DNA from: Eucommia ulmoides
Taxonomy: Eukaryota > Streptophyta > Magnoliopsida > Garryales > Eucommiaceae
Direction of reading: 5' to 3'
Assembly: GCA_016647705.1 (NCBI GenBank)
Contig: CM028326.1
Location: 1,984,001 to 2,048,000, forward strand
DNA: 64,000 bases
Shown here one piece after another: positions 20,510-30,425 of the stretch. The notes beneath the pieces were generated by a model. The model saw only the letters and a program-made list of their open reading frames with translations. It searched no databases and had not been told where the DNA came from. The translations under genes and the position numbers were made by a program. Positions within the stretch are counted from its first letter, which is position 1, and every line of letters starts with the position of its first letter.

Positions 20510-21739
20510 AGATAAGTCGTCCGATGATCCGATGAAACGCTGGGGCGGGTTTTCCTTAACCCCGAACGTTAGGTGAAGGATGTTTTATTATTTATGTTAT
20601 CGCATTTTTATTTTTTTTATTTTCTGCATTTTTTTTATTTTTTATTATTCTTATCAAAAAAATATTAAAAAAATATATATTTTATTGGTAGAAATTAATC
20701 CTTACGAATTCTGAATTAAATTCGCCGATTTGAGATCGTGGGAGAGTTTTTCTTGGCCCCCTTTTCATTCCCCGACCCGAGTGGAATTTATAAACGGATA
20801 ACTTTAAGAAATCTCTTCCCTCAACAAAATTTTCATGGGTTTTCGTTTAAGATTCGAAAAGGTTAATTTCACCTAAATTGTTTTCACAAACTTCCCTCAA
20901 TTCTCATACCTATAGAATTTGAGGAAATTTCAAATCGAGGTTTCTTTAAATTAATCAGACAAACTTTAAATAAATATTTTGGCATCCATCTAGCACGTTT
21001 ACTTTTTGTATAATTTAGATAACAGGTTTATGACACCTTTTCACCACTTACACTTTTTATACATATAGTCTTTATTTTATTTTATTTTTTCGTACTACTT
21101 CTTCACAAAAAAAAAAAAAATTAAAAAAAAATAAAAAAAATCATTTAGATGTTAGTTTTGCATTCATATTTTCAAATCTTTTAGTTTTGCCTACTTAAAT
21201 TAAAAAAATCTCTCGGAAACATACATAAAACCCCTCGGGGACCGTCCTTATCGAATCTTTAATATTCGATAAGAGGTTATACCGTGGGAACATTTCAAAA
21301 AATCCAAAAAAAACTTGTCCCACCTTATTTGTAAAAATACCAAAAAGATTTTATAAGAATTGAATGATTTCAAAATAAAATAAAACATTCAGACTAAACT
21401 AATTAGACTTAATTGGACATAAGGTACTGCTTTTGGACGGGCGTCTTGAGGTGCCTAACATCTTCCCCGAGCGTAACTGACCCCCAAGCCTTTAAATGAT
21501 TATTTGGTTTGACCGTGTTTTTGGAGTTTAAATTTTTACTTAGGCCCTTTAAATTGTTTTCTGAAAATTCAATTATCTAGCACACCATTTAAATCCAATG
21601 CTAGGTGGCGACTCCTTATTTTTTAAAGATGGCCTAAGTATATTTTTTGAGAAAATCGACACTTTAAAAACCCTTATATCCTTAAGCTTATTATTTATTA
21701 TTTTTTATTTTTTCCTTTTTGGAAAAATGGGCCGCGTCA
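19679..21739 (+). repeat. 3' LTR of the Ogre-like element
   Basis: 2,061 bp, TG...CA, collinear with 12850-14820 and preceded by the purine-rich tract 'acaaagaggggcaac' that primes plus-strand synthesis. It is 90 bp longer than the 5' LTR, mainly through longer GA and A tracts. Confidence 0.9.
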
Positions 21740-22287
21740 ACGAGCACCACACGACAATGATTCCCCTCTCCCGCCCAACCTTCGGCGCCTATTCCCTCCC
21801 CTGCCCATCATTCGACGCCTGTTTTGTCCCTTCCGTGCCTTTCCCGACAGTAATATTTCTTCCAGTGAGCTTTACAATACCGGACCACCAGACGCCTTAC
21901 AGCTCTTGGCAAGGGCACGCAGAGGCTTCAACATCAACGTTCTATAATCCATAAGAATCTGCGTTTCATCAGTATGCGTCAAGTGGTGGCCTCTATCATA
22001 CTCTAACAGATGATGTTTATCGCATGTCGATGGATTTCCCACCACCCTATCAGCCCATTTCACATGGCGGTCCTGTACGGCAAGTATCACCTGTGTCGTG
22101 AACATTTGGGGATCCGAATATGGGCTTCATTACGCAGTTGGCAGAGATGCGAGATGACAATATTCAACAAATGTTACATCAACATACCAGTTATGGTGGG
22201 GAAGCCTAGACACAGGCAAGAGATGACGAGCCTCTGCCTGTTCGGAGGCCGAGAATGAATACACGAAGGTCATGCTGTGGGACTGAC
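21740..22287 (+). pseudogene. PMD (MAIN-like) gene, 3' part
   Basis: After the target duplication the sequence is GC-richer and codes for a Pro/Ser/Gln-rich tail: MIPLSRPTFGAYSLPCPSFD, FTIPDHQTPYSSWQGHAEA and STSTFYNP, then a TAA, then FHQYASSGGLYHTLTDDVYR, MSMDFPPPYQPISHGGPVRQ and FGDPNMGFITQLAEMRDDN. It ends with a basic stretch near 22230-22290. Low-complexity, proline-rich tails of this kind follow the PMD in MAIN-like proteins. It continues the gene broken at 12850, with at least three in-frame stops. Confidence 0.65.
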
Positions 22288-22329
22288 TAGATTAGATTTT
22301 GTTTGTATTAATGTAACTTAAAAATTGCA

Positions 22330-22860
22330 CAATTGATAAAATGACCTATTTAAATTACTAGAAAATTACCAACTTTGTTGCAAAAAATATTTTTTTCAGA
22401 AATTTCGAATTAAAAAATGGTAATTAATTTTTTATCCAAAATTGGTCTTTTTTTTTCCTACATTCATACGAATTATAAATAATTTTATTTTCAAAATATT
22501 AAAAAAAAATTATAATTATAAATATATAAATATAAAAATTATATGTATATATACATTTAAGATTCCGGTCGTGGGAAGGTCAAAATCAATTTATGATTCA
22601 GGCCTTGCCACAACCAGAATCAAAATTAATTCTGGCCGTCGCACGGCCGGAATCAAAATTGATTCCGACGGCTGAAATCAGTTTATGATTTCGACCACCG
22701 GAATTAAATTTCAACCTTTTTAAATTTTTTTCACCATTTCTTTAATAATCTCAAAAAAAATTATATCCCTAATAATTAAAAATAAATTAAGAATAAATAA
22801 AATTCGAGAAAATAATTAGAAATCAAAATATTTAATTTAGGCAATTACGTCAACAGCCTT
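22330..22860. other. AT-rich region with GGCCGGAATC words, no gene
   Basis: At 22560-22690 there are repeated opposing words: 'gattccggtcgtgggaaggtc', 'ggccttgccac', 'ctggccgtcgcacggccgg' and 'gattccgacggc'. The opening 'attgcacaattgataaaat' recurs at 24310, so 22330-22760 and 24310-24640 are diverged copies of one unit that borders the 188-bp array. Confidence 0.55.
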
Positions 22861-25165
22861 TTCCAATGTCATAGAATCATAAAAAAATTCATCCAAAATA
22901 ACTCTTTTGACCAACTTTGACAATTATTTAAAAGTTATTCACTAGTCCGTTTTTACTTTTTAAAGTTTTATTACGTAGCCTTAGGAACCCAGTTTACGTA
23001 CAAAAAAATTGGGTTAATTTCGGTTGCGGATAGACCATCTTTTGTTAACTCAAAATTGCGAAAAAAAAACTACATTGTCATCGAAACAACTTATTTGACA
23101 AACTTTGACGATTATTTAAAATTTATTCACTAGTCTTTTTTTAGTTTTTTAAGTTTTATTACATTGCCTTAGGAATCCAATTTATGTACAAAAACAATAG
23201 GTTCATTTCGGTTACGGATAGACCATCTTTTGTTAACTCAAAGTTACCAAAAAAAACTATATCATCATCGAAACAACTCATTCAACCAACTTTGATGAAT
23301 ATTTAAAATTTATTCACTAGTCTTTTTTTTTTACTTTTTTAAGTTTTATTACGTAGCCTTAGGAACCAAGTTTATGTACAAAAACAAATGGGTTCATTTC
23401 GGTTACGGATAGACAATCTTTTGTTAACTCAAAATTACCAAAAAAACCGCATCGTCATCGAAACAACTCATCCGACCAAATTTGACGATTATTTAAAAGT
23501 TATTCACTAGTCCATTTTTATTTTTTTAAGTTTTATTACGTAGCCTTAGGAACCAAGTTTATGTACAAAAAAATGGGTTCATTTCGGTTACGGATAGACT
23601 ATCTTTTGTTAACTCAAAGTTGCCAAAAAAACTGCATTGTCATCAAAATAACTCATCCAACCAACTTTGACGATTATGTAAAAGTTATTCACTAATCTGT
23701 TTTTACTTTTTTGAGTTTTATTACGTAGCCTTAGAAACCTAGTTTATGTACCAAAAAAAATAAAAAAATGGGTTCATTTCGGTTACAAATAGATCATCTT
23801 TTGTTAACTCAAAGTTTCCCAAAAAACTGTATCGTCATCAAAACAACTCATCCGACTAACTTTGAGGATTATTTAAAAGTTATTCACTAGTCTATTTTTA
23901 GTGTTCTAAATTTTATTACGTAGTCTTATGAATGCAGTTTCTGTATAAAAAAAAATTGGATTCATTTCTTTTATGGATAGAACATCTTTTGTTAACTCAA
24001 AGTTGACAAAAGAACTGTATCGTCATCGAAACAACTCATTCTGACTAAATTTAACGATTAATTAAAAATTATTTAGTAGTCCATTTTTAGTATTCTAAAT
24101 TTTATTACGTAGTGTTACAAATGCAGTTTGTATAAAAAAACAAATATGGTTAATTTCTATTGCGGATAGGCCATCTTTATTTTTTATTTTGTTTGTTTAT
24201 TTTTTTTCCACTTTCATCCCTGAAACTTTGGGTTTCAACTAAAAAATATTAATTACATTTTTTCCCCTTTATTTAATTTTAATATTTTTTTTTGTACTTT
24301 CATCCCTAAAGATTGCACAATTAATAAAATCACCTATTTCAATTGCTAGAAAATTACCAACTTAGTTACAAAAAATGTTTTTTCATAAATTTCGAATGAA
24401 AAAACGGTAATTAATTACTGTCCAAAATTGGTCTTTTTTTTTTTTCTACGTTCATACGAGTTAATTCCGGCCATTGCACGGCCAAAATCAATTTATGATT
24501 CCGGTCGCCGGAATTAATTTTCAGTCTTTTTATTATTTTTTTTACCATTTTTTTTAATAATCTCAAAAATATTATATCCCTAATAATTAAAAAAAATTAA
24601 GAATAAATAAAATTCGAGAAAATAATTAGAAATCAAAAGGCAATTGCGTCTACAGTCTTTTCTAGTGTTGTACAAATCGTAAAAAAATTCATAGAAAATA
24701 GCTCATCCGACTAACTTTGATGATTATTTAAAAATTATTCACTAGTCCGTTTTTAGTGTTCTAAGCTTTATTATGTAGTGTTACGAACGCAGTTTGTATA
24801 CAACAAAATTGGATTAATTTCTGTTATGGATAGGTCATCTTTTGTTAAGTCAAAATTGCCCCAAAAAAAAAATGCATCATCACCTAAACAACTCATCCGA
24901 CTAACTTTGACGAATACCTAAAAATTAGTCACTAGTTTGTTTTTAGTGTTCTAAGTTTTATTATGTAGTGTTACGAACGCAACTTGTATACAACAAAATT
25001 GAATTAATTTTTGTTACGGATATATCATATTTTGTTAAGTTAAAATTGCCAAAAAAACAGCATCGTCATCGAAACAACTGATCGGACCAACTTTGACGAT
25101 TATTTGAAAATTATTCATTAGTCCGTTTTTAGTGTTCTAAGTTTTATTACGTAATGTTACGAACG
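22861..25165. repeat. Tandem array of about 188-bp units
   Basis: Successive copies carry 'catcgtcatcgaaacaactc', 'accaactttgacgattattt', 'aaaagttattcactagtc', 'aagttttattacgtagcctt' and 'ttcatttcggttacggatag'. The landmark 'cactagtc' falls near 22940, 23128, 23315, 23505, 23690, 23885, 24073 and again near 24740, 24930 and 25116: spacing 185-195 bp. A different segment (24170-24650) splits the array into about seven and three units. Units differ by 10-20% by eye. No coding sequence. Confidence 0.9.
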
Positions 25166-25580
25166 CAGTTTCTGTTAGAAATAGAAAAAAAAAAATAAAG
25201 TTAAATTCCGGCCCTATAAACTTAATTAATTCCGGCCTTGGCAGTACTGAAATCAAAAAAATTAATACAAGCCCTACTAAGGTCGGTATCAAATGGGGTT
25301 TAATTTTATAAAAGACAGTCCATTCCAAAATTATATTTGAAACTATTTAAACAACTTTTCTAATAAATTAAATCTCTAAATAACTTTTAAACTATTATGA
25401 AGAACAATCCGTCTCCGTCGTTGTTCAACTATGACGTCGCCATTCGCGAATCAAGGTTCATCGTTGACGTTCGTTGACTGTCGCCGTTCGCTGTTCTAGA
25501 TTCAAGGTTCATGATTCATCCATGTCACTGTTCGTTTGAATTCTGTTAGTTGACTGTCGCCGTTTGCTATCGCGATTCAT
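25166..25580. other. Spacer between arrays, no gene
   Basis: 25200-25290 contains 'attccggccctataaac' and 'attccggccttggcag' words. 25400-25580 is a GC-richer patch with the repeated phrase 'gttgactgtcgccgtt' (near 25483 and 25550). No open frame of note. Confidence 0.5.
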
Positions 25581-25990
25581 CCTTCAAACATTGAGTTTCA
25601 ATTAAAAGTATTAATTACATTTTTGCCCCTTTTTAAAATTTTTGTTTTCATTTTTTTTTTTTTTTTTTTTTGCACTTTCATCCCTGAAACCTTGGGTTTC
25701 AACTAAAAAGTATTAACTACATTTTCACCCATTTATTTAATTTTAGTTTTTTTTTCCTTTTGTTTTTTCACTTTTATCCCTGAAATCTTGGGTTTCAACT
25801 AAAAAATGTTAATTACATTTTCTCCCATTTATTTAATTTTAGTTTTTTTTTGCACTTTCATCCCTGAAACCTTAGATTTCAATTAAAAATTGTTAATTAC
25901 ATTTTTGTCCCTTTATTTAATTTTAATTTCTATTTTTTCTTTTATTGTTGGCACTTTCGTCCATGAAAACTTAAGTTTCATAAAGGAATT
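25581..25990. repeat. Tandem array of about 95-bp units
   Basis: About five copies of 'tgcactttcatccctgaaac', 'cttgggtttcaactaaaaa' and 'tattaattacattttt', starting near 25580, 25670, 25760, 25850 and 25950, separated by T-rich runs of variable length. One further copy lies at 24215-24320 inside the 188-bp array. Confidence 0.85.
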
Positions 25991-26261
25991 GCATTTTTAT
26001 GAGAAATGCATTTAATTTCAGTATAATGGTCATTTTTATTATTATTTTCGTTAATATTTTTTTAAAATTAATTACATTTACCAAATAATTATAATTTATA
26101 TTTAATTTTTAATTTTGAAATATTAAATAAACTTTCAAATTATCATAATTTAAATATATATAATAAAATAATCACCACTTTATAATTTATACACACACAT
26201 ATATATAAATAAATAAATAAATAAATAAATGGAATGGGGATGGGGGTATGGGGCATTGGGG

Positions 26262-26275
26262 GGGGGGGGGGGGTT
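26262..26275. repeat. G homopolymer
   Basis: An uninterrupted run of G in a region reading 'ggggatgggggtatgggg'. It is a likely place for sequencing or assembly length error. Confidence 0.85.
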
Positions 26276-26297
26276 GCCAAGGTGGCTGCCCCTAAAA

Positions 26298-26330
26298 TGT
26301 GAAACCGGCCTTGTCAAGGCCGGTTTCACA
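26298..26330. repeat. Perfect 16-bp-arm palindrome
   Basis: TGTGAAACCGGCCTTG, one T, then its exact reverse complement. A shorter second palindrome with CGGCCTTG/CAAGGCCG arms follows at 26353-26370. Both contain the GGCCTTG/CAAGGCC word scattered in the flanks of the PMD gene. Confidence 0.95.
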
Positions 26331-26749
26331 AAGCCAAAAAGAATGGGAAAACCGGCCTTGTCAAGGCCGATTAGACCCAATTGTGTAATTAAAAAAAAAA
26401 AAAAAAAAAGGGACCCCATTTGGAAATTTGTAAACTTTTAAGGCCTAATTGTGTAAAGAACTCTACGGTTTCTATTGGTCGATTATTGTAACTACACAAC
26501 ACGTGATATCTTATCTTCACAAATTCACTTTATTTGATTTTTTCCTTACCAAAATATATAAAAGTATAAAATATAGGGAATTTTATTATGAGGATGTTAC
26601 CCTATCGAGGAATAAGATCTTCACTTGACATAATTAAATTTTTAGTCCCCTAAGAATCTTTAGGAAAAGATCCCTGCATTTTAGTCACTTTATTCACTTA
26701 TATTTACGAATCTGTCATTTTATCCTATGCAGCAAGACAAAATTGGACA

Positions 26750-27930
26750 ATAAAATATTAACGTTAACATAAAATTATTCAAGCAATATACCTTGCCAAT
26801 ATTACAAAATTACATTTTGAATTTCATGTTAATGTTATTGCATTCATGTTTTTCTTTTTTCTTTTTATGTGTGTGTTTACACGTTAACGTATTTTTCCCA
26901 TCTGTTTGTTTGTGTTACGTTAATGTATCTTATTTTTTGGATTTTCTATTAGTTAACATTAACATGATCGTGCCATATAACGTTAACGTATTTTAACCAT
27001 CGATGTGTTTTAGCATTAAAATATTTTTAAGAGTTTTGTGTGTTAACGTTAACGTATTTCACCATTGTAGAATTGAATTTCACGTTAACGTTATTGCATT
27101 TCATGTTCTTTTTGTGTATTCACGTTAACTCATCGTCCCTCATCAATTTTAGTTACGCATTTCACCATTGTAGAATTGAATTTCACGTTAACGTTATTGC
27201 ATTTCATGTTCTTTTTATGTGTTCAGCAATACACCCTGCCTATGTTTTTTTTTTTTTTTGTCAAATCTTGTCTATGTTACAAAACTACGATTTAAATTTT
27301 AAATTAAAGTTAACACATTTTCATATTACTGCATTTTTTCTCATCTGTTTGTATGCGTTAACGTTAACGCATTTTTCACCATTGGATTGTGGGTTTTGAT
27401 GTTAATGTCTTGTTGCATACTTTTGTCTTGTGCGCGTTAACGTTAATTGTCATATGTGATATTTTGTCCTTTTGAACTAAATGTATGTTTTGAGTTGGGT
27501 TTGCGTTAATGTTAATGCACATTTTTATGTCTTTCTCTATGTTAATGTTAACGCATTTAATGTTGTCCAGAAAAATAAATGTGAAAAAAAATCACGCGAA
27601 CACACTAACGTTAACGTAAAAACAACGTTAACACATCTTTTCTCATCTGTTTGTGTGCATTAACGTTAACACATTTTTTATCATCGGATTGTGGGTTTTA
27701 ATGTTAATATTTTGCTGCATACTTTTGTCTTGTGTGCGTTAACGTTAACTGTCATACGTGGTATTTTGTCATTTTGAGCTTAATGTGTGTTTAGGTTGAG
27801 TTTGCGCTAATGTTAATGCATGTTTTTTTGTCTCTCTCTGTGTTAACGTTAACACATTTTTAATATTGACCAGAAAAATATGTGTGAAAAAATTACGCAA
27901 AAACACTAACGTTAACGTAAAAATTAACAC
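26750..27930. repeat. Cluster of GTTAAC(GTTAAC) palindromes
   Basis: More than 15 copies of GTTAACGTTAAC or one-mismatch forms (for example near 26760, 26882, 26978, 27044, 27084, 27188, 27358, 27437, 27607, 27660, 27738, 27842 and 27907) sit in T-rich DNA. From about 27340 to 27925 they are part of two tandem copies of a unit of about 300 bp ('catctgtttgtatgcgttaa' near 27342 and its partner near 27645). No coding sequence is supported. Confidence 0.85.
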
Positions 27931-28095
27931 CCCTCTCCACCTCCACCACCATTCATATCCCTACCATCAAAAAACAAATCCAAAGAACATCCAGATCTGA
28001 AAATGATCCCAAAAACATCCAAAAACATTTTATCTCCACCATAAAATACTATGTTTACTCAAAAAACATATCCCCAAAACATCCAAATCTGAAAA
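27931..28095. other. Spacer with short repeats
   Basis: C- and A-rich sequence containing 'aacatccagatctgaaaa' near 27988 and 'aacatccaaatctgaaaa' near 28078. Nothing else recognised. Confidence 0.5.
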
Positions 28096-29708
28096 AATAG
28101 TGGGGTGTAAGTGGGTATTGGTCATCAAGTACAAAGCCGATGGATAAGTTGAAATGTGCAAAGCAATACTGGTGGCAAAGGGTTATAAGCAGACCTATGG
28201 CGAAGACTATCAAGAAACGTTCTCACATGTGGCCAAGTTGAGTACCATCAGGGTTCTACTATCTCTTGCAGTGAATATTAATTAACCATTGCACCAGTTT
28301 AACGTTAAAAATGGCTTTCTCCATGGAGATCTTGAAGAAGAAATCTACATGGATGTCTCTCCATGATATACTGCAAACTCTAAAGCTAAGATTGCATACA
28401 AATTACAACGAACTTTATATGGCTTAAAGCAATCTCCTAGAGCGTGGTTTGGGCGCTTGAACTCGGCAATGAGGAAATATAGATTTCAACAAAGCAACTT
28501 AGACCATATTCTATTCTTAAAGCATCATCTGGGTAAGATAACAACTTTGATAGTCTATGTAGACGATATAATCATTACAAGAGATGACCCAGAGGAAATA
28601 GCAAAACTTCAAGAGCAACTGGCCATATAATTTGAGATGAAAAATCCAGGAGGACTCAAATATTTTTTGGGAATTGAAGTTGATAGATCAAAGCAAGGCC
28701 CAATGAAAATATATCCTAGGTTTATTATTAGAAGCTAGATTACTGGATTGTAAGCCTGCAGATACACCAATAATCCAAAATCACAAGCTTGGAAAGTACT
28801 CAGATCAAGTGTCAACAAACAAAAGAAAGTACTAGAGATTAGTTGGAAAACTTATTTATCTCTCTCATACACGGCCTGACATTGCCTATGCAGTAGGTGT
28901 AGTAAGCGAATTCATGCACTGTCCAAGTGAAGATCATATGAATGCGGTGATTCAGATTCTTTGATACCTAAAGTTCTCTCCCGGAAAATGACTTATGTTT
29001 ACAAGAAACAATCACCTACGGGTGGAACGTTACATAGATGCTGACTAGGTAGGAAAGATCTCCGATAGAAAATCCACCTCATGTTATTTCACGTTTGTTG
29101 GAGGAAACCTAGTTACATGGAGAAGTAAGAAGCAAAAAGTGGTAGCTTTATCAAGCGCTGAAGCCGAATTTTGTGGGATGGCTAAGGGCCTTTATGAACT
29201 TCTGTAGCTTTGGAGACTATTAATTGGGATTGGCTTTGCTCTTAGCTGCGAGATGGATCTATTCCGTGATAACAAGGCTGCAATTAACATTTCTTATAAT
29301 CCAGTTCAGCATGATCGGACCAAACACGTGGAAGTAGATCGACACTTCATCAAACAAAATATTGAGGACAGGAGAATTCGATTCCCGTTTGTTAAATCCG
29401 AAGACTAGTTGGCAGACATTCTTACAAAAGTTGTATGTAGCCAAAACTTCTACAACTCACTTGGCAAGTTGGGCATCCGAGATGTATATGCACCAACTTG
29501 AGGGGGAGTGTTGGTGTGAGTTGTATGATTACAACTCATGTCAAAGATCTTGTTCACTTGCCATGCTTCAGATCTGATCTTAAATGCACTGAAAAGGCTC
29601 ATTAAATTCCTATTCACGCTTTGTTTGTTCTTGTATTATATGTATATGTAATGTGTTGTTGTATTAAAAATGAATTAGAAATGAAATCTTCTATACTTAA
29701 TTTTAACA
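28096..29708 (+). mobile_element. Ty1/copia fragment (reverse transcriptase, RNase H, 3' LTR)
   Basis: A fossil of the 3' half of a copia element. Reverse transcriptase landmarks are [20 protein letters not shown] near 28165, LYGLKQSPRAWF near 28420, the catalytic LIVYVDDIIITRDD near 28550, and YFLGIEVDRSKQGP near 28660. RNase H follows to about 29500. A purine tract 'cttgagggggag' precedes a TGTTGGTG sequence at 29508 that begins the 3' LTR (about 200 bp). The 5' LTR, gag, protease and integrase are absent. There are many breaks (about ten or more), so it is old. Confidence 0.88.
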
Positions 29709-30425
29709 TAGTCCATATCAAAGGCAAGTTCAAAATTAAAGGATTCATAGATATACTATCATGATTATAATATACATATTTTTGCTAGTCCTAAAAATTA
29801 TTTAATGTAATTGTTATTTTACTCTTTAAATCATTAGCACATATATTCTTTATTTTTATTTTTTTTCAGTTTTTACAATTTCTTTCCTCCTTTGGTGAGC
29901 AACTAATGTCAGTGTCGGCACTAGTGTTGTGCCAAATTGTATCCTTTCTTTTCGCTTCCCAAGTTTTAACCCCCCAACCCTCTTGGATCTTTACAGATCC
30001 GACGGATTTGGGGTGGGGGCTTAGGAGAGAGAAGAAAAAAGAAGAAGAGAGAGAAAACTAGATGGGTGGCGCCGGCGGGGGGCAGGTTGTGACGGGTTGT
30101 TGGCAGGGGGAAGGGATGGGAGTGTAGGACGGTGGTTAGTACATTTTTAAGAAAAATTAATGGGTAAAAAAGAAAAAAATGTAAAACTATTTTACTAAGG
30201 CTAAAAGATTAATTTTAAAATATTTTTGATTTTTTAAATGGGATGTACATTTATCAAAAAGAGATGTACATATAGAATTACTCTTATATTATTACTGAGG
30301 AATAGAGATTCTCGTGTGGCATCATATTGATTTTTTAATTTATAAGTATAAAAAGATATTGAATAAAAAATGATCAGTTAAATTCAAATGTAAATTTAAA
30401 AGGCATAGAATATAATTTAATTTAA
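29709..30425. other. Intergenic, no gene seen
   Basis: AT-rich, with a GC-richer patch at 29990-30130 ('ggtggcgccggcggggggc') that has no extended open frame. No repeat family recognised. Confidence 0.5.

Larger units (their letters stand above)
12850..21739 (+). mobile_element. Ogre-like (Tat lineage) Ty3/gypsy element without recognisable pol
   Basis: This 8.9-kb LTR fossil starts TGTAGACA and ends GCGTCA, with a perfect 5-bp target duplication ACGAG at 12845-12849 and 21740-21744. Parts in order: 5' LTR 12850-14820; primer site from 14822; gag-like region 15400-17260; a long non-coding stretch with a tandem array at 19065-19565; a purine tract just before 19679; 3' LTR 19679-21739. The primer site, the gag type, the long LTRs and the 'ctaaggtacgtaggcaacc' phrase near 18900 fit Ogre/Tat elements. 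No protease, reverse transcriptase or integrase is seen, so it is defective and would have needed a helper. The LTRs differ by a few percent by eye. It sits inside the PMD gene. Confidence 0.88.

Noticed and set aside
22861-25165. Regularly spaced repeats considered as a CRISPR array
   Set aside because: Units are whole 188-bp tandem repeats without unique spacers, the DNA is plant nuclear, and no cas genes are present. The same applies to 43740-46210 and 19065-19565.
26750-27930. GTTAACG repeats considered as interstitial telomere sequence
   Set aside because: No TTTAGGG or TTAGGG arrays occur; the motif is a palindrome, unlike a telomere repeat.
29259-29577. Small open frames near the copia 3' LTR
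   Set aside because: They are shadows of the RNase H region and LTR; no independent gene is supported.
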